Below are positions 45,420 to 56,429 of a stretch of 64,000 nucleotides of DNA, in pieces. The stretch lies in contig CM065816.1 in NCBI GenBank assembly GCA_033398695.1, forward strand, positions 133,459,358-133,523,357. The letters are read 5' to 3'. The stretch comes from Orobanche coerulescens. Taxonomy: Eukaryota; Streptophyta; Magnoliopsida; Lamiales; Orobanchaceae. The notes beneath the pieces were generated by a model. The model was not told where the DNA came from and did no database searches. It was given only the letters and a program-made list of their open reading frames with translations. Each line of letters starts with the position of its first letter. Within the stretch, counting starts at the first letter, position 1. A program made the position numbers and the translations under genes.

Positions 45420-47959
45420 ATGGACAAGAGTTGGATTGGGTTACGAAATGGGATCCAAGAGTAATGGATGGGATGAAGTAGTTTATGAGATTTGTAAAAG
45501 AGCACGACAGTGGTAATACGTTGCACTACTGTCCGTGTAATAAATGTAGATGTCACAGTGATATGTATCGTTTTCCATTTGATGAGGTCTGGGAGCACCT
45601 AAAGAAGAATGGTTTTTGGAGTAAATATACATGTTGGATATACCACGGTGAAGCACCGAATTCTGTTATTCTGTATGATCACGGACAATTCAGTGGTAAC
45701 GACGGGTTCACCGATCCGAAGAGGAGGTTGATTGATGATGTGTTTGGTTATTCCGAGACGTATGTACCAACTAAGCCAATCCCACGACGCTGTAGACCGA
45801 TGCCTTGCAATACTGCTCGGCTTGACAGGTATAACAAGTTAATTCAACTCTAACAGACCCCTCTATACCCAGGGTGTAACATGACTATTCTTGATTGTGT
45901 CATGGAAACGATGAGATTAAAGGTGGAAAACAGATCATCCATCAAGTCCATGGATGATTACTTGGAGCTTACGAGTAATATGCTTCCACAGGGTCATCGT
46001 CTTCCTAACACATATACCAAAATGAGACGAATTTTGAAAGATCTTGGTCTTTCCTACATTAAGATCCACGTCTGCATGTATGATTGTGTTCTATTTTGGA
46101 GGCATCCTAATGAAGACCTCACGAGATGTCCTGTATGTGATACAGAGAGTTATAGGGTCACTCCTTCTGGAAAAGAGAAACCGGTGAAGGTACTTTGGTA
46201 TTTTCCACAGAAGGACGGGTTGGAATGGCTTTTTATGTCTCCTCACACGGCAAACGCAATGAGATGGCGCACCGATCCGCACACTAATGACAGGGATACT
46301 ATGATACACCCTTCGGATGGAGAGGCGTGGAAGCTTATAGATAGGGAGTATCCGAATTTTTCTTCAGATATCCGAAATGTGAGGCTCGGGATTGCATCTG
46401 ATGGTTTCAACACTTTTGGTAACATGAGTCTTTCATATACCATATGGCATGTTGTAGTGATTCCTTACAATCTTCCTCTGTGGATGTGTATGCGGAAGGA
46501 GTATAATATGTTGACCTAGTTAGTCCCGGGGCCGGGATATCCGGGAAAGTGTATCGATGTGTATATGAGACCTTTGATAGAGGAGCTGAAATTGTTGTGG
46601 GAGCAAGGTCATCCCACGTACGGCGGTTATTCGTCTGAGACGTTATACTTGCACGCCATGTGTAGGCACTATTAGTGATTTTCCTGCATATGGAATGTTG
46701 TATGGATCTGTTATTAGCGGATATAGAGGTTGTCCTGTGTGTTTGAATGCAGATTATGCTAGGTACCACTGTAGGAAAGTTATCCGAATGCGTCATCGGA
46801 TATGGCTTGAGAGGGAACATGAGTGGCGTATGGATGCTGCAACATTTGATGGCACTGTAGAAATGGGCGAGCCACCACGAAAGTGGACAGGTGATGAAAT
46901 ACTATCGATTCTTAATGAGTACGATTTTGGTCAGGTTAGCAACCATCCTGATGTGATTGCAGCAACCCCTGAAAGGCCCGGCAGGTATAAGTATTGGTCG
47001 CACAAAAGTATATTCTGGGAATTTCCTTACTGGTCCAAGTTACTGATGAGGAACTTCTTGAATGTCAAGCACATTGAAAATAATATTTGCGAAAGTGTGG
47101 TTGGGACAACCTTAGGTTGGGAGGAAAAGACCAAAGACATGCCAAAAGCATGTAAAGGTTTGGAAGAAATGAGCATAAGAAAACATTTGTGGTTGAAGAC
47201 TGTAAAGGGAAAACAAAAAATGCCTAAGGCAGCTTACACCGTCACTGTCGAGCAGAAAACTAAGATATTTTGGTGGATAAAGATTGCTAGGTATCCTTTC
47301 CGGTATGCTGGAAATATAGGAAGATGCGTTAATTTCAGGGAGAACAAGTTAACTGGTTTGAAGAGTCATGATTGTCATATCCTACTGGGATTATGATACA
47401 TGGTGGATATTACGGTGTTCTTATGGAAGTGGTAGAACTAATTTACAGGGAAGGCATGACAATTTACTTGTTTAAATGTCGATGGTATGACACCAGTCTT
47501 GGAACCGATATGCAAGACGACTACGGGCTGTTATCTGTAGACACTTCTACTTCGTGGTATGAAAGTGATCCTTTTGTATTTGTAACATCAGTAAAGTCAG
47601 TGTATTATTTGGACGACTTGGTGAAGAAAGGCACATGGAAGATAGTGAACGTTGTGACAACGAGGAATATTTATAGTGCTGCTACACTGGGAGAAACAAC
47701 AAGTACTGTTGACGATGATGCTTATCAAGAGCCAAATGCAGCAAATATTACACCATCAACGACAATTACGGTGAATAATGTTCCTGAAGGACAAGTCGTC
47801 CGACTCCGTGGTGATGCTCGCGGGTACGTTGACATTGATACAAACAAATTACTTGAAAATTCTGATGACAATAATGTGGACGACTTTAGGCATATGTTGC
47901 CGGATATCAACTCAGATAATGTGACAGACTGTAGTAATGACTCAAACTATGAGCAATAA
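45420..47959 (+). pseudogene. CACTA transposase (TnpD type), missing its DUF4218 region
   Basis: Starts MDKSWIGLRNGIQE at 45420, with early stops. Transposase-associated domain: LHYCPCNKCRC, DEVWEHLKKNGF, YTCWIYHGE. Transposase_21: MRRILKDLGLSYIKI, LFWRHPNEDLTRCPVC, LWYFPQ, WRTDP, LGIASDGFNTFGNMS, WHVVVIPYNLPLWMCM, a TAG at about 46518, CPVCLNADYARY, WSKLLMRNFLNVKHIENNICES. The frame then runs from KLTGLKSHDCHILLGL straight to DUF4216 (GGYYGVLMEV, LFKCRWYDT, YGLLSVDTS, VKSVYYLDDL), so the DUF4218 region normally between them is deleted. Would cut and join transposon ends in the nucleus. Confidence 0.9.
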
Positions 47960-48084
47960 ATTTATTAGATGTATATTTACATACGTTATATATAATGAAA
48001 AAAATAGTAATAATAATAATCAAAACATTAACATAATATTAGTAATATTTTTAAAAAAATTAGGGGTTTTAGTTGACTACTTCC

Positions 48085-48360
48085 ACCACGGTCGTCGGCT
48101 AAACCCCTTTCGAAAAAAAAGAAATGGAGTTTAGCCAACGACTTTGGTGGAAGTCATCGGCTAAACCTCTAAATATTGGACCGCGATCTGGATGATTTGG
48201 GGGGGCGTTATCACGCGGTCCGGATTTGGGACCGCAATCTGGGGAAAAAATAAATTTTGGGGTTTAGCCGACGACTATTGAAAAAGTCGTTGGCTAAAGT
48301 ATATTAGTTTTTTTTTTAAAAAAACTTTAGCCGACGACTTAGATCTTGTCGTCGGCTAAA
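48085..48360. repeat. Internal cluster of subterminal-type repeats
   Basis: TTTAGCCGACGAC and GTCGTCGGCTAAA units, the same as those at the element ends, recur between the two genes at about 48087, 48128, 48268, 48280, 48330 and 48347. A duplicated GGACCGCRATCTGG lies between them. Confidence 0.8.
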
Positions 48361-48410
48361 CCCCTAAACATTTATATATTTTTCCTCCTCCTTTTCTTAC
48401 TTTTCTCTTT

Positions 48411-48610
48411 TTCCCCCAACCCCAGCCCCCCGACCCCAGCGCCCCGACCCCCGACCCCAGCCTGCCCGATGCCCTCCGTCCGACAGCCCCCGTCCGACCG
48501 CCCGACGCCCTCCGTCCGACAGCACCGCCCGACCGCCTCTGCCGCCGCTGACCGCCTGGGCCGCCCGCCGTCCGCCCGCCAGCCCCCGTCCCGCCGTCCG
48601 TCCGCCAGGT
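48411..48610. repeat. C-rich low-complexity tract
   Basis: About 200 bases of CCCCGACC / GTCCGACCGCC / GTCCGCC degenerate repeats, strongly C on the plus strand. ORFs through it are compositional artefacts. It lies upstream of the TnpA-type gene, in its probable 5' region. Confidence 0.75.
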
Positions 48611-49035
48611 AACCATTTTCTCTCTTTTTTTTGATGAATTTCTTGTAATTGTTTGATGAATTTGTTTAGATTATTTGATGAAATTAGTATTTTTCCATAT
48701 TTTGTGGTTAATTTAGTTTTGATCAATTGTTAGTTGTTAGTTGGATGAAATTTGATGAAATATGATAAATTTTGTGATGAATTAGGTAAATTGTTTGATG
48801 AGTTTGGAAATTGGATGAAATATGACGAAATATGATGAATTAGGTAAATTGTTTGACGAGTTGTGAATTGATGACATATTTGATGAATTTGTTTGAGGAG
48901 GAAGGGATTGTATAGCCGGCGTTAATCGATAGATTAATGTGGTATGGCATTGATAATTACTGTTGTGTGATTGTTAATTTACTGTGGAAACTATGTCGAA
49001 ATTTTGAATATTTGTATGTTTCTTTATTTTTGAAG

Positions 49036-51147
49036 ATGGATAGAATAAAGAAAGCGTTGGGGAAGAAGTCGACAAAGTCGGCCACTCCCGATTTGGGGGG
49101 GAGTTCGGCAGCCTCTAGAAGGGCGGATCACGTTACTCAGTACATATCTCAGAGTAGCGCTCGTGCCTGCCAGATACTAGAAGCTACCGGCATGAACGCT
49201 GACAATTTTATGAGGCCGACAGATGAGCCCGCTGCAATAGCGCGGCGTTTATCCTTTCAGACACCACGGTCGACTCCCTCGCAGATGGAGACTCGCATGC
49301 ATCCCATCCACCGACCCACGTCTAGCCCTCATATATCAGGAGAAGTATGGAGTTCCTCGTCGGTGGTGCCCCACGGTCTACGGCCGAGTCTATTCATGCC
49401 TCCGATGGTTCCGACTATTCCGGAGGTCGATGAGACGGGAGTCCAAGTTCCCGTTTGATTGATTAGCCCTGAGGAGGCGTACGTGTACGAGGATTGACCA
49501 GACAACATGCGTTGGCGGAGTTGTCGGGTTTCGAAGACGAAATTATACGAGGAGATAGAGAGGGAGAAGGAGAAGGGAAAAAATGTAGTCGAGGAGGAGA
49601 AGAAAAAGAAGAAGACTCGTGGCCCGGCAAAGGGTCTGGCGCTCGACTCGTACGTCAGTAAGCATGGCCGTTACGAGATTCTTCTAGACAGATACGGAGG
49701 GCCAGTGATGTCTTCTGACGCTACGGCGTCATATAGCCGTAATGTGGGCTTTCTCATTCGGGACAGAGTCCCTGTTTTGTGGCCCGATTGGGGGGACGTG
49801 CCGCAGTGCATGAAGGATGCTTTGAACAATGCTATGTCGGTAAGTTATTAAATATTTAATAAGTGTTTTTCAATCAACACGTAGTTCATCAAAATGCAAT
49901 ATGTGATGTTTTTAAAATATTGCGTATTTATGTTGTTCATAGGTGTGGTTTGTCATTCCTGACTCTCTACTACGTACTTGGTGTGACGAGGTGCAGTCTA
50001 CCAAGTAAGTCATTTTAATTTATTTTGTATCTACATTGTTTGCGTAACTTTTCTTCTTACGAATAGTATATGTTGTGCAACGTGTGTTGTAGGTACAAAT
50101 CTTGGAAAAATGAGATGTACATGTTCTAGACAGCCTGGGGTGATACCCGAGAGGCTACCCCGGAAGAATTCATGTTCCGGGAGTACGAGTGGAAGCGGCT
50201 ATGCGCCCATTTTCGCGACCCGGACTTCATGGTATAAAATTATTTTTAATATATATGTCATTTTTTAATTGTCTGTAAAATCATGTAATTCTTGCAATAT
50301 TTTTTGGAAGGCGACTAGCTTGACCAACACGACCAATCGTGCTGGTCTGACTGACCATCACAGTCTGGGTTCGCGGTCGTTAGCGAGAGTTGCGCACGAG
50401 GCCACTTCTTCTGATTCGGTGGACGAATTTGCCTACGTGACTCAGAAAGCATATCCGAACCGTCCCGAAGAGCATGTAAGTCTTTTTTATTTTATTTTGG
50501 TCATAAACTAAATGCCTTTGTATCATACTTTCATTGATATTGAAATATTTATTTTCATAATAACTTAGGAGCGTGTGCGGGAGGAGTCTCAGAGGATGCT
50601 TGTTGAGATTGCTCGGGAGCAGTATTCGAACTTAGCGAATACCGACCTCGATTCCGCCATTGGACAGATCGATCAAGCCGATCCTTAGGTTCGCGCTAGG
50701 GTGTGGGGTACCATCTACCCTCTTAGAGGTGGTCGGTACCGCACTAAGATGATGGGAGCTGAGGGTCACAACCTGTTGAAAGATACCCTTGGCTTTTGGC
50801 GCCCTCGCGGACGGGATGCACGGACTGCTTATCCCGAGGAGCAGTTGAGGGCGGAGAGGGAGCTCAGAGCTGAGAATGAAAGTAGGACTCAGACGCGGTT
50901 ACATGAGAGCGAGCAGAGGACTGAGTCGCGATAAGAGAGTTTCCAGAGACAGCAGCAGGCCATGATGGACTATATGATGACGCTGACTCAGACCATTACT
51001 CAGGCTGGACTGCAGGCACCTGCTCTACCGCCTTCTCTATTCGGACAGACCCTATTTTCACAGCCTCGTGACGAGGATCTAGGGGATGGTGGTAATCCTT
51101 CTACTTCTACATTTGGACATTTAGATGATTTTGGTAGTGGATTGTAG
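49036..51147 (+). pseudogene. CACTA TnpA-type gene (Transposase_24-like), multi-exon
   Basis: Start MDRIKKALGKK at 49036. The conserved region is YVSKHGRYEIL, SRNVGFLIRDRVPVLWPDWG, then across introns VWFVIPDSLLRTW, KSWKNEMYMF, EEFMFREYEWKRL. Introns with GT...AG ends fit at about 49840-49942, 50005-50092, 50232-50310 and 50476-50568. Further exons give LTDHHSLGSRSLARVAHEAT, then EESQRMLVEIAREQ and a glutamate/arginine-rich coiled coil before a stop at 51147. Five in-frame stops (about 49456, 49495, 50128, 50686, 50932) all fit CGA, CAG or CAA changed to TGA, TAG or TAA. It would bind the subterminal repeats. Confidence 0.8.
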
Positions 51148-51412
51148 TTGTGTTGTTGTAGGACTCTTGTATATTTATATTTGTGTTAGAATTGTGTAAG
51201 TGATTTTGTTGACGCTACTAGTATGTTGATGAAATTTATATTCGTGAATGTGTTGTGCGTTGTGTTGCATATAATGTTGGGCATATTATTGATCGTATTA
51301 GTTGAATGTGTTGTGCGTTGATTGTTGTTGATAATGGGAGTTGGTGTATAAAAATTGCAGGTGCAAAAACACAAGTTTTGGGATCCCAAAATCTGAATTT
51401 CTTATATTAGGT

Positions 51413-51640
51413 TTTAGCCGACGACCTTTACAGAAATCATCGGCTAAAACCTTAACAATTTAGCCGATGGAATAAAGTCGTCGGCTAAAGCTGGAAGTTT
51501 AGCTGACAACTGCCAAAAAAGTCGTCGGCTAAACCTTGGCCGACGAATATCGGCCGACAGTTTTTTAGCCGATGAAAGGGGATTATCCGACGACATTGAC
51601 CTTTAGCCGATGACTTAAAGTCGTCAGCTAAACCCCCGAT
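51413..51640. repeat. CACTA right subterminal repeats
   Basis: Some eight TTAGCCGACGAC / GTCGTCGGCTAAA units, matching the left end. Confidence 0.85.
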
Positions 51641-53535
51641 ATTGGTACTGCAAGGCTAAAAGAAAGATTTACAAACATTTACAAACATCTAAGAGGCGAA
51701 CGACGGTACTATCTTTTAAAACATTTGAAGACTAGATAAAAACTATTTATCAGAACCGTCATAAATATCTCATTTGAAACCACAAGGCCCGAAATTCCAA
51801 GACTCAACAGTTTGAAAACACACGTTAAGCTCTCGCTTACACGTACCGACAAAATAGTTAAGAAAACGATTGCCAAAGTAACCTAAGTTACCAGATACCA
51901 AAAGGCCATATAAAAATACTCACGCAGTGGAAAAAGACAAACAATTAAAATACTCTAGCAGCGGAATATAAGAACTGATCAGGAAACTCAGTACACAAAT
52001 ACATGATCTAGCCAGTATCCTCCGGAAAGCTCACCTCTCCACGACCGTTACAAGCTTGATATTCCAAGAACCTAAAAAAAAAGCCCACGACGGGGTCAAC
52101 CATAATATCCAACAATGGTAACGATCACATCACATCAATAATTACATACCAATGATAATACTAAGCAAGAAACGACCAATGTAATCTTACCGCCATAACT
52201 TTACCAACTCGTGATAATAATTACCAAAGTTCACATCTCGAATCCTTTCAACGACACAATAAGCTCATACCGAAATATCTGTATTGTATCTCAACAATAC
52301 CCAAGGTTCTCAAAACATTATCATAACTCACTATTGCGAAATCTACTAACTCTGTCCAACCCAATCCATCGGTAACATCATCACATCTCAACACGATAAT
52401 CAATTGTCCATTAAAATACAATTACCAAAGGAAACACAGAACGTACCTCAAGATACGAAATACCACGACAATCACGTCAGTCTAATCCGAGATCAGATCA
52501 ATTCATCATACGGACACGGTCCTAACACAAGACCTACAAATGCATACTCATATGACAACGTCAATATGCTCACATCAATAACAACAATGTATACTTATGC
52601 CAACCCATAGTATACATATGCACAACAACAACACATGGTAATCCAACGATCCAGCGCACACAGCTGTAGATTCCCATGATGATCCCGTCGGACCAACGCA
52701 TGGTGGAAACACCTGTCCAACGATCCAGCGCACACAGCTATATATATCCCATGTTGATCCCGTCGGACCAACGCATGGTGGACAATCAACAATGCACAAC
52801 TGCACAAAACAAAAGTACACAATGCACGACAACAACAATGCATAAATGCATGACAACAACAATACACGAATGTATCACAACATGATCGACACAAATGACA
52901 AAAATGATTAGAATACTTGCTCCGAGTCCTTTGGGAGCAATCTCTAGATCTAAACCATCACCAACCATTATTCTGAATATCCGACGATCCAAAATATCAC
53001 GGACGGTAGATAATTCATGTCTTTGTCTATACCACAATTTATCCTCAATACCAAGTATACCAACAACAAATGTAAATCATATACATTATGATTTAATTTC
53101 CAAAACTCGAATACAACTTATAATCACAAATCTCCTGTGATTACGATTATAAACATTGCTATACGGATTATAAACGAATGAAACGGAAACCATTCATTAA
53201 ATATTATAAACTGAGCAAGTAATAACTTGCCTCGATACCGATGAAGCCGTTACCAATTCTATTGCCTTCGTCTACAAACTCCTCAGCCCCGACCAAAGCA
53301 ATCTACGAACATATTCGAATACGACCGCAAAGCATGGTTCTAATCACCGATCAATAATCTCAACCTATTGCAATAATTGATAAACAACAAGTTCGATAAC
53401 ATTCAACACTCAATAAAACCAATTCACAAACCCAACGGCTCAACAATATCTCGATTAACCACTAGTCTGATCAATCCAACTTAAACGATCATGAATTCAT
53501 AACCGAAATAGGATATACTACACTGTCTGTTGACT

Positions 53536-54745
53536 TAGCGCACGTTAATCACTTAACGTAGCGTATGCTAAGTCGCTTCCGTTAGCGTGCGCTAATGACA
53601 TGCAGTTGCATGCATTTCAGATACCGATCAACATATGGTGATTATCAAGAACACTAAGTGATTTCGAAACCATGTTCATAGCTATCAAAACAACAAAATC
53701 CGATATCCTTTAACATATAAACAATCATCCAACTCATAATCAAAGTCATATATTCATATATCATCTTCTTCCTCAATATCAATATATGAATACTAAGAAT
53801 TCATAATTATCGCCATGTTCACCATCATATGAAGAAACCAATAACAACAACATCAAAGACCCGAATTGAAGGAAGACATTAGCCAGCATATCTCTTTGAA
53901 GATAAACAACACAATTCTAAACTATTTGAATCATATCAATGCATGTATATCAACAATAACATCAACATAACTCGGTAACCAATCTCATGTTCATACTTGT
54001 TAACTCATATACATGACGATTATCAACTCAAGGACATCATATACAATCCAAAACGAAATCCCAAAGTGAAGAGTAATTACCTCTTTGAAGGAATGGATTG
54101 ATTTCCAAGGTTGAATCCATTCTCAATCATTTCCAAGCTTCAAATGTTGTTATGGATGATTAACTCCACCATAATCCAGTGTTTGGAACTTCAAACATCT
54201 CTCTAAGAACTCTCTCTATCGGTTCCAAGGAAAGAATAGACGTAATGAAGAAAAATGGCCAACTGCACATATATATACTAACTATTATTAGCGTGTGCTA
54301 ACTATCTTTGTTAGTGTGCGTTATCACAGTCCAGAGGTTACTGCCTTACTGCATACAATGACTTACGTACGCAATGCCCATGCAATAGCGTACATAATTG
54401 CCTCTATTAAGCGTACGCTAGTGTCCGATCATAGCGTGCGCTACTCATAGTTGACTCGTTTGTTTGTATGCTCCGAAGACGGGTCCACACGCCGAAAGCT
54501 CTGTCAAGGATAAGATTCCCTTTGGACCGATCTGATGTTAGCGTGCACTAATCATAGGATTTAGCGTGCGCTAATCCTTCATAACAAACATCCGTTGACT
54601 TCGTCGGCACATACGCCGAAAGTGGCTGGGTCGACACGTAGATTCCTTCTGATCTGGTCTGTACTAGCGTGCGCTATCCTTTACCATTAGCGTGCGCTAA
54701 ACCTGCACGATAGCGTGCGCTAGGCTTGAATACTAGCATGCACTA
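53536..54745 (-). promoter_or_regulatory. Palindrome clusters of the LARD 5' LTR
   Basis: Downstream cluster 53536, 53559, 53583. U3 cluster begins 54289, 54312 and ends 54665, 54688, 54711, 54734, all at 23-base steps. Unlike the other LTR, one unit is missing after 53583. Confidence 0.82.
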
Positions 54746-55029
54746 ATAAGGCTGCACTTCACCATTTTCAGCTATTCTTATCCAACGTCTCAACATACTT
54801 GATACGTATACACGACATACTAAATATAAATACTCCTTCCAATAATATTCTTATATGATACACATTATCCTCAAATGCAATTGTCGACCAAGTACGACAA
54901 TTATACCAATACAGATGTCTTAGTCCTTTATTTATTTTATCCATACTGTACAGATTCCACGCTGTACAACATAACTCGGATAAAATAACAATAAACAACA
55001 GTAGTAGAAATTCCGGATATTACAAAATC

Positions 55030-55170
55030 CACCAAAGTTACAGGGCCGAGCCCCTAAAGAGACCATTCGGGCAATGGTCGAGACTTCTGGATCTTGCAGC
55101 ATGTTACGAGACCTTGAGAAAGTATTACCAATAAGTTAAGACGAGTTATGTAATGGCCTTTTATCTATAG
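55030..55170 (+). pseudogene. Possible remnant of the integrase C-terminus (Tat-like)
   Basis: A reading frame with IRAMVETSGSCSMLRDLEKV and a following LPIS resembles the end of a gypsy integrase, where GPY, a strand with a conserved YxLxDLxG, and LPRPWN normally stand. It is short and broken. If right, RT, RNase H and most of integrase were deleted from the element. Confidence 0.35.
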
Positions 55171-55370
55171 AAACCCGTTTCATCATTCTGTCACGTACTT
55201 AATTCATACATGTTTAGACATTACGTAACAATGTCTGAACATTTAAACAAGTCTGGAGCACTAATGCCTGACTTAAACATTTAAAGCAAGGTAACTCTGG
55301 CAAATTCAGATGAAAGCCTGGTCCCTATAAAGGCTAAAAGCATACATAACATGCTTGGTCACCAACATGC

Positions 55371-55870
55371 CGAGTTAAGATTAAGACATCTAACTCAGAC
55401 AATCCGAGCCTAGTTCTGACAACTAGACTGCTCAAATCTAAAAATGAGTACATAACACTCAACATGCCGAGTTAAGATTAAGACATCTAACTCTGACAAT
55501 CTGAGCCTAGTTGTGACAACTAGACTGCTCAAATCTAGGAATGAGTACATAACACTCAACATGTCGAGTTAAGATTAAGACATCTAACTCGGACAATCTG
55601 AGCCTAGTTCTGACAACTAGACTGCTCAAATCTAAAAACGAGTACATAACACTCAACATGCCGAGTTAAGATTAAGACATCTAACTCGGACAATCTGAGC
55701 CTAGTTCTGACAACTAGACTGCTCGAATCTAAAAACGAGTACATAACACTCAACACGCCGAGTTAAGATTAAGACATCTAACTCAAGACGATCTGAGCCT
55801 AGTTCTGACAACTAGACTGCTCAAATTTAATAACACTTAGCATACCGAGTTAAGACTCGAACAAGTCAAA
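55371..55870. repeat. 97-bp tandem repeat array, about five copies
   Basis: CGAGTTAAGA recurs at 55371, 55468, 55565, 55662, 55759 and 55856, exactly 97 bases apart each time. Units contain GACATCTAACTC, GAGCCTAGTT and CAACTAGACTGCTC. The array may begin slightly upstream. The last copy is partial. Confidence 0.95.
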
Positions 55871-56429
55871 TCCAACTCAAATAATTAGATAAGTTTGACA
55901 AAAGACACGCCGATCACAGACGAACCTCGGCTCATATACGCGGCTCGTACTGGCGAAAGTGAAAATAAACAAATGAAGACATACATCTCGGTTTTTCTTC
56001 GATGAAAGGCGGGACCTCCCCTTGAGACACATTCATAAATACCGACATCGACTGTTCGGCCTGACGTACAAATACATTCTCGGTTGGCGAGATAAGAAAC
56101 TTGAGCACAGATCGCATAAACAAATGTACAGAACAAATACGGCAAGAACACCCACACCGGGTTGAAAATCTGGCCAAAAATAGAATGTATGAAAACATGA
56201 AGGCCGACAAAACAATTGGGTTCAGCTGTCATAAATGTTCAGATAAAGAGTACACTGTTCTAGCCAAATCGGCTTTACGACTCTTATACAAAAAAAAAAT
56301 AACTATCCAAGTTCGGCGCCATCCACATCCTCGGCATGTGCTATCAATTCGTCGAAATTATTCTCTTGAGGAGCCGGAGGATACCATGCCGGCTTCCCTT
56401 CTTGGGAATCCCGAGCCCTTATGTTCTTA

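Larger units (their letters stand above)
44706..51650 (+). mobile_element. CACTA (En/Spm) transposon, 6945 bp, defective
   Basis: Left end CACTACTAAAAT, right end the inverse of CAGTACCAATAT (9 of 12 matching), with a 3-bp target duplication CAA (44703-44705, 51651-51653). Subterminal repeats of the TTTAGCCGACGAC type, in both orientations, fill both ends. It carries a TnpD-type transposase gene (45420-47959) and a TnpA-type gene (49036-51147), both on the plus strand and both broken. It sits in the 5' LTR of the LARD. Confidence 0.9.
36045..55024 (-). mobile_element. LARD (large non-coding LTR element) with nested insertions
   Basis: Minus-strand element with LTRs 36045-42153 and 44642-55024 (TGTAACACCCCC to GGATATTACA). 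A perfect target duplication AAATC flanks it (36040-36044, 55025-55029). Without nested elements the LTRs are about 3.45 kb each and the internal part 2.49 kb, with no coding capacity. PPT-side hairpin and LTR termini match the chromovirus at 16.5-25.9 kb, so it is probably a non-autonomous derivative of a Tekay-like element mobilised in trans. Confidence 0.88.
44642..55024 (-). repeat. LARD 5' LTR, interrupted by a CACTA transposon
   Basis: Starts TGTAACACCCC at 44642, is cut after CCCACAA at 44705, resumes CAAGGCT at 51651 and ends GGATATTACA at 55024. Palindrome clusters at 53536-53594 and 54289-54745. Confidence 0.88.

Noticed and set aside
48346..48726. Proline-, arginine- or glycine-rich frames on both strands
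   Set aside because: All come from the C-rich low-complexity tract upstream of the TnpA-type gene.
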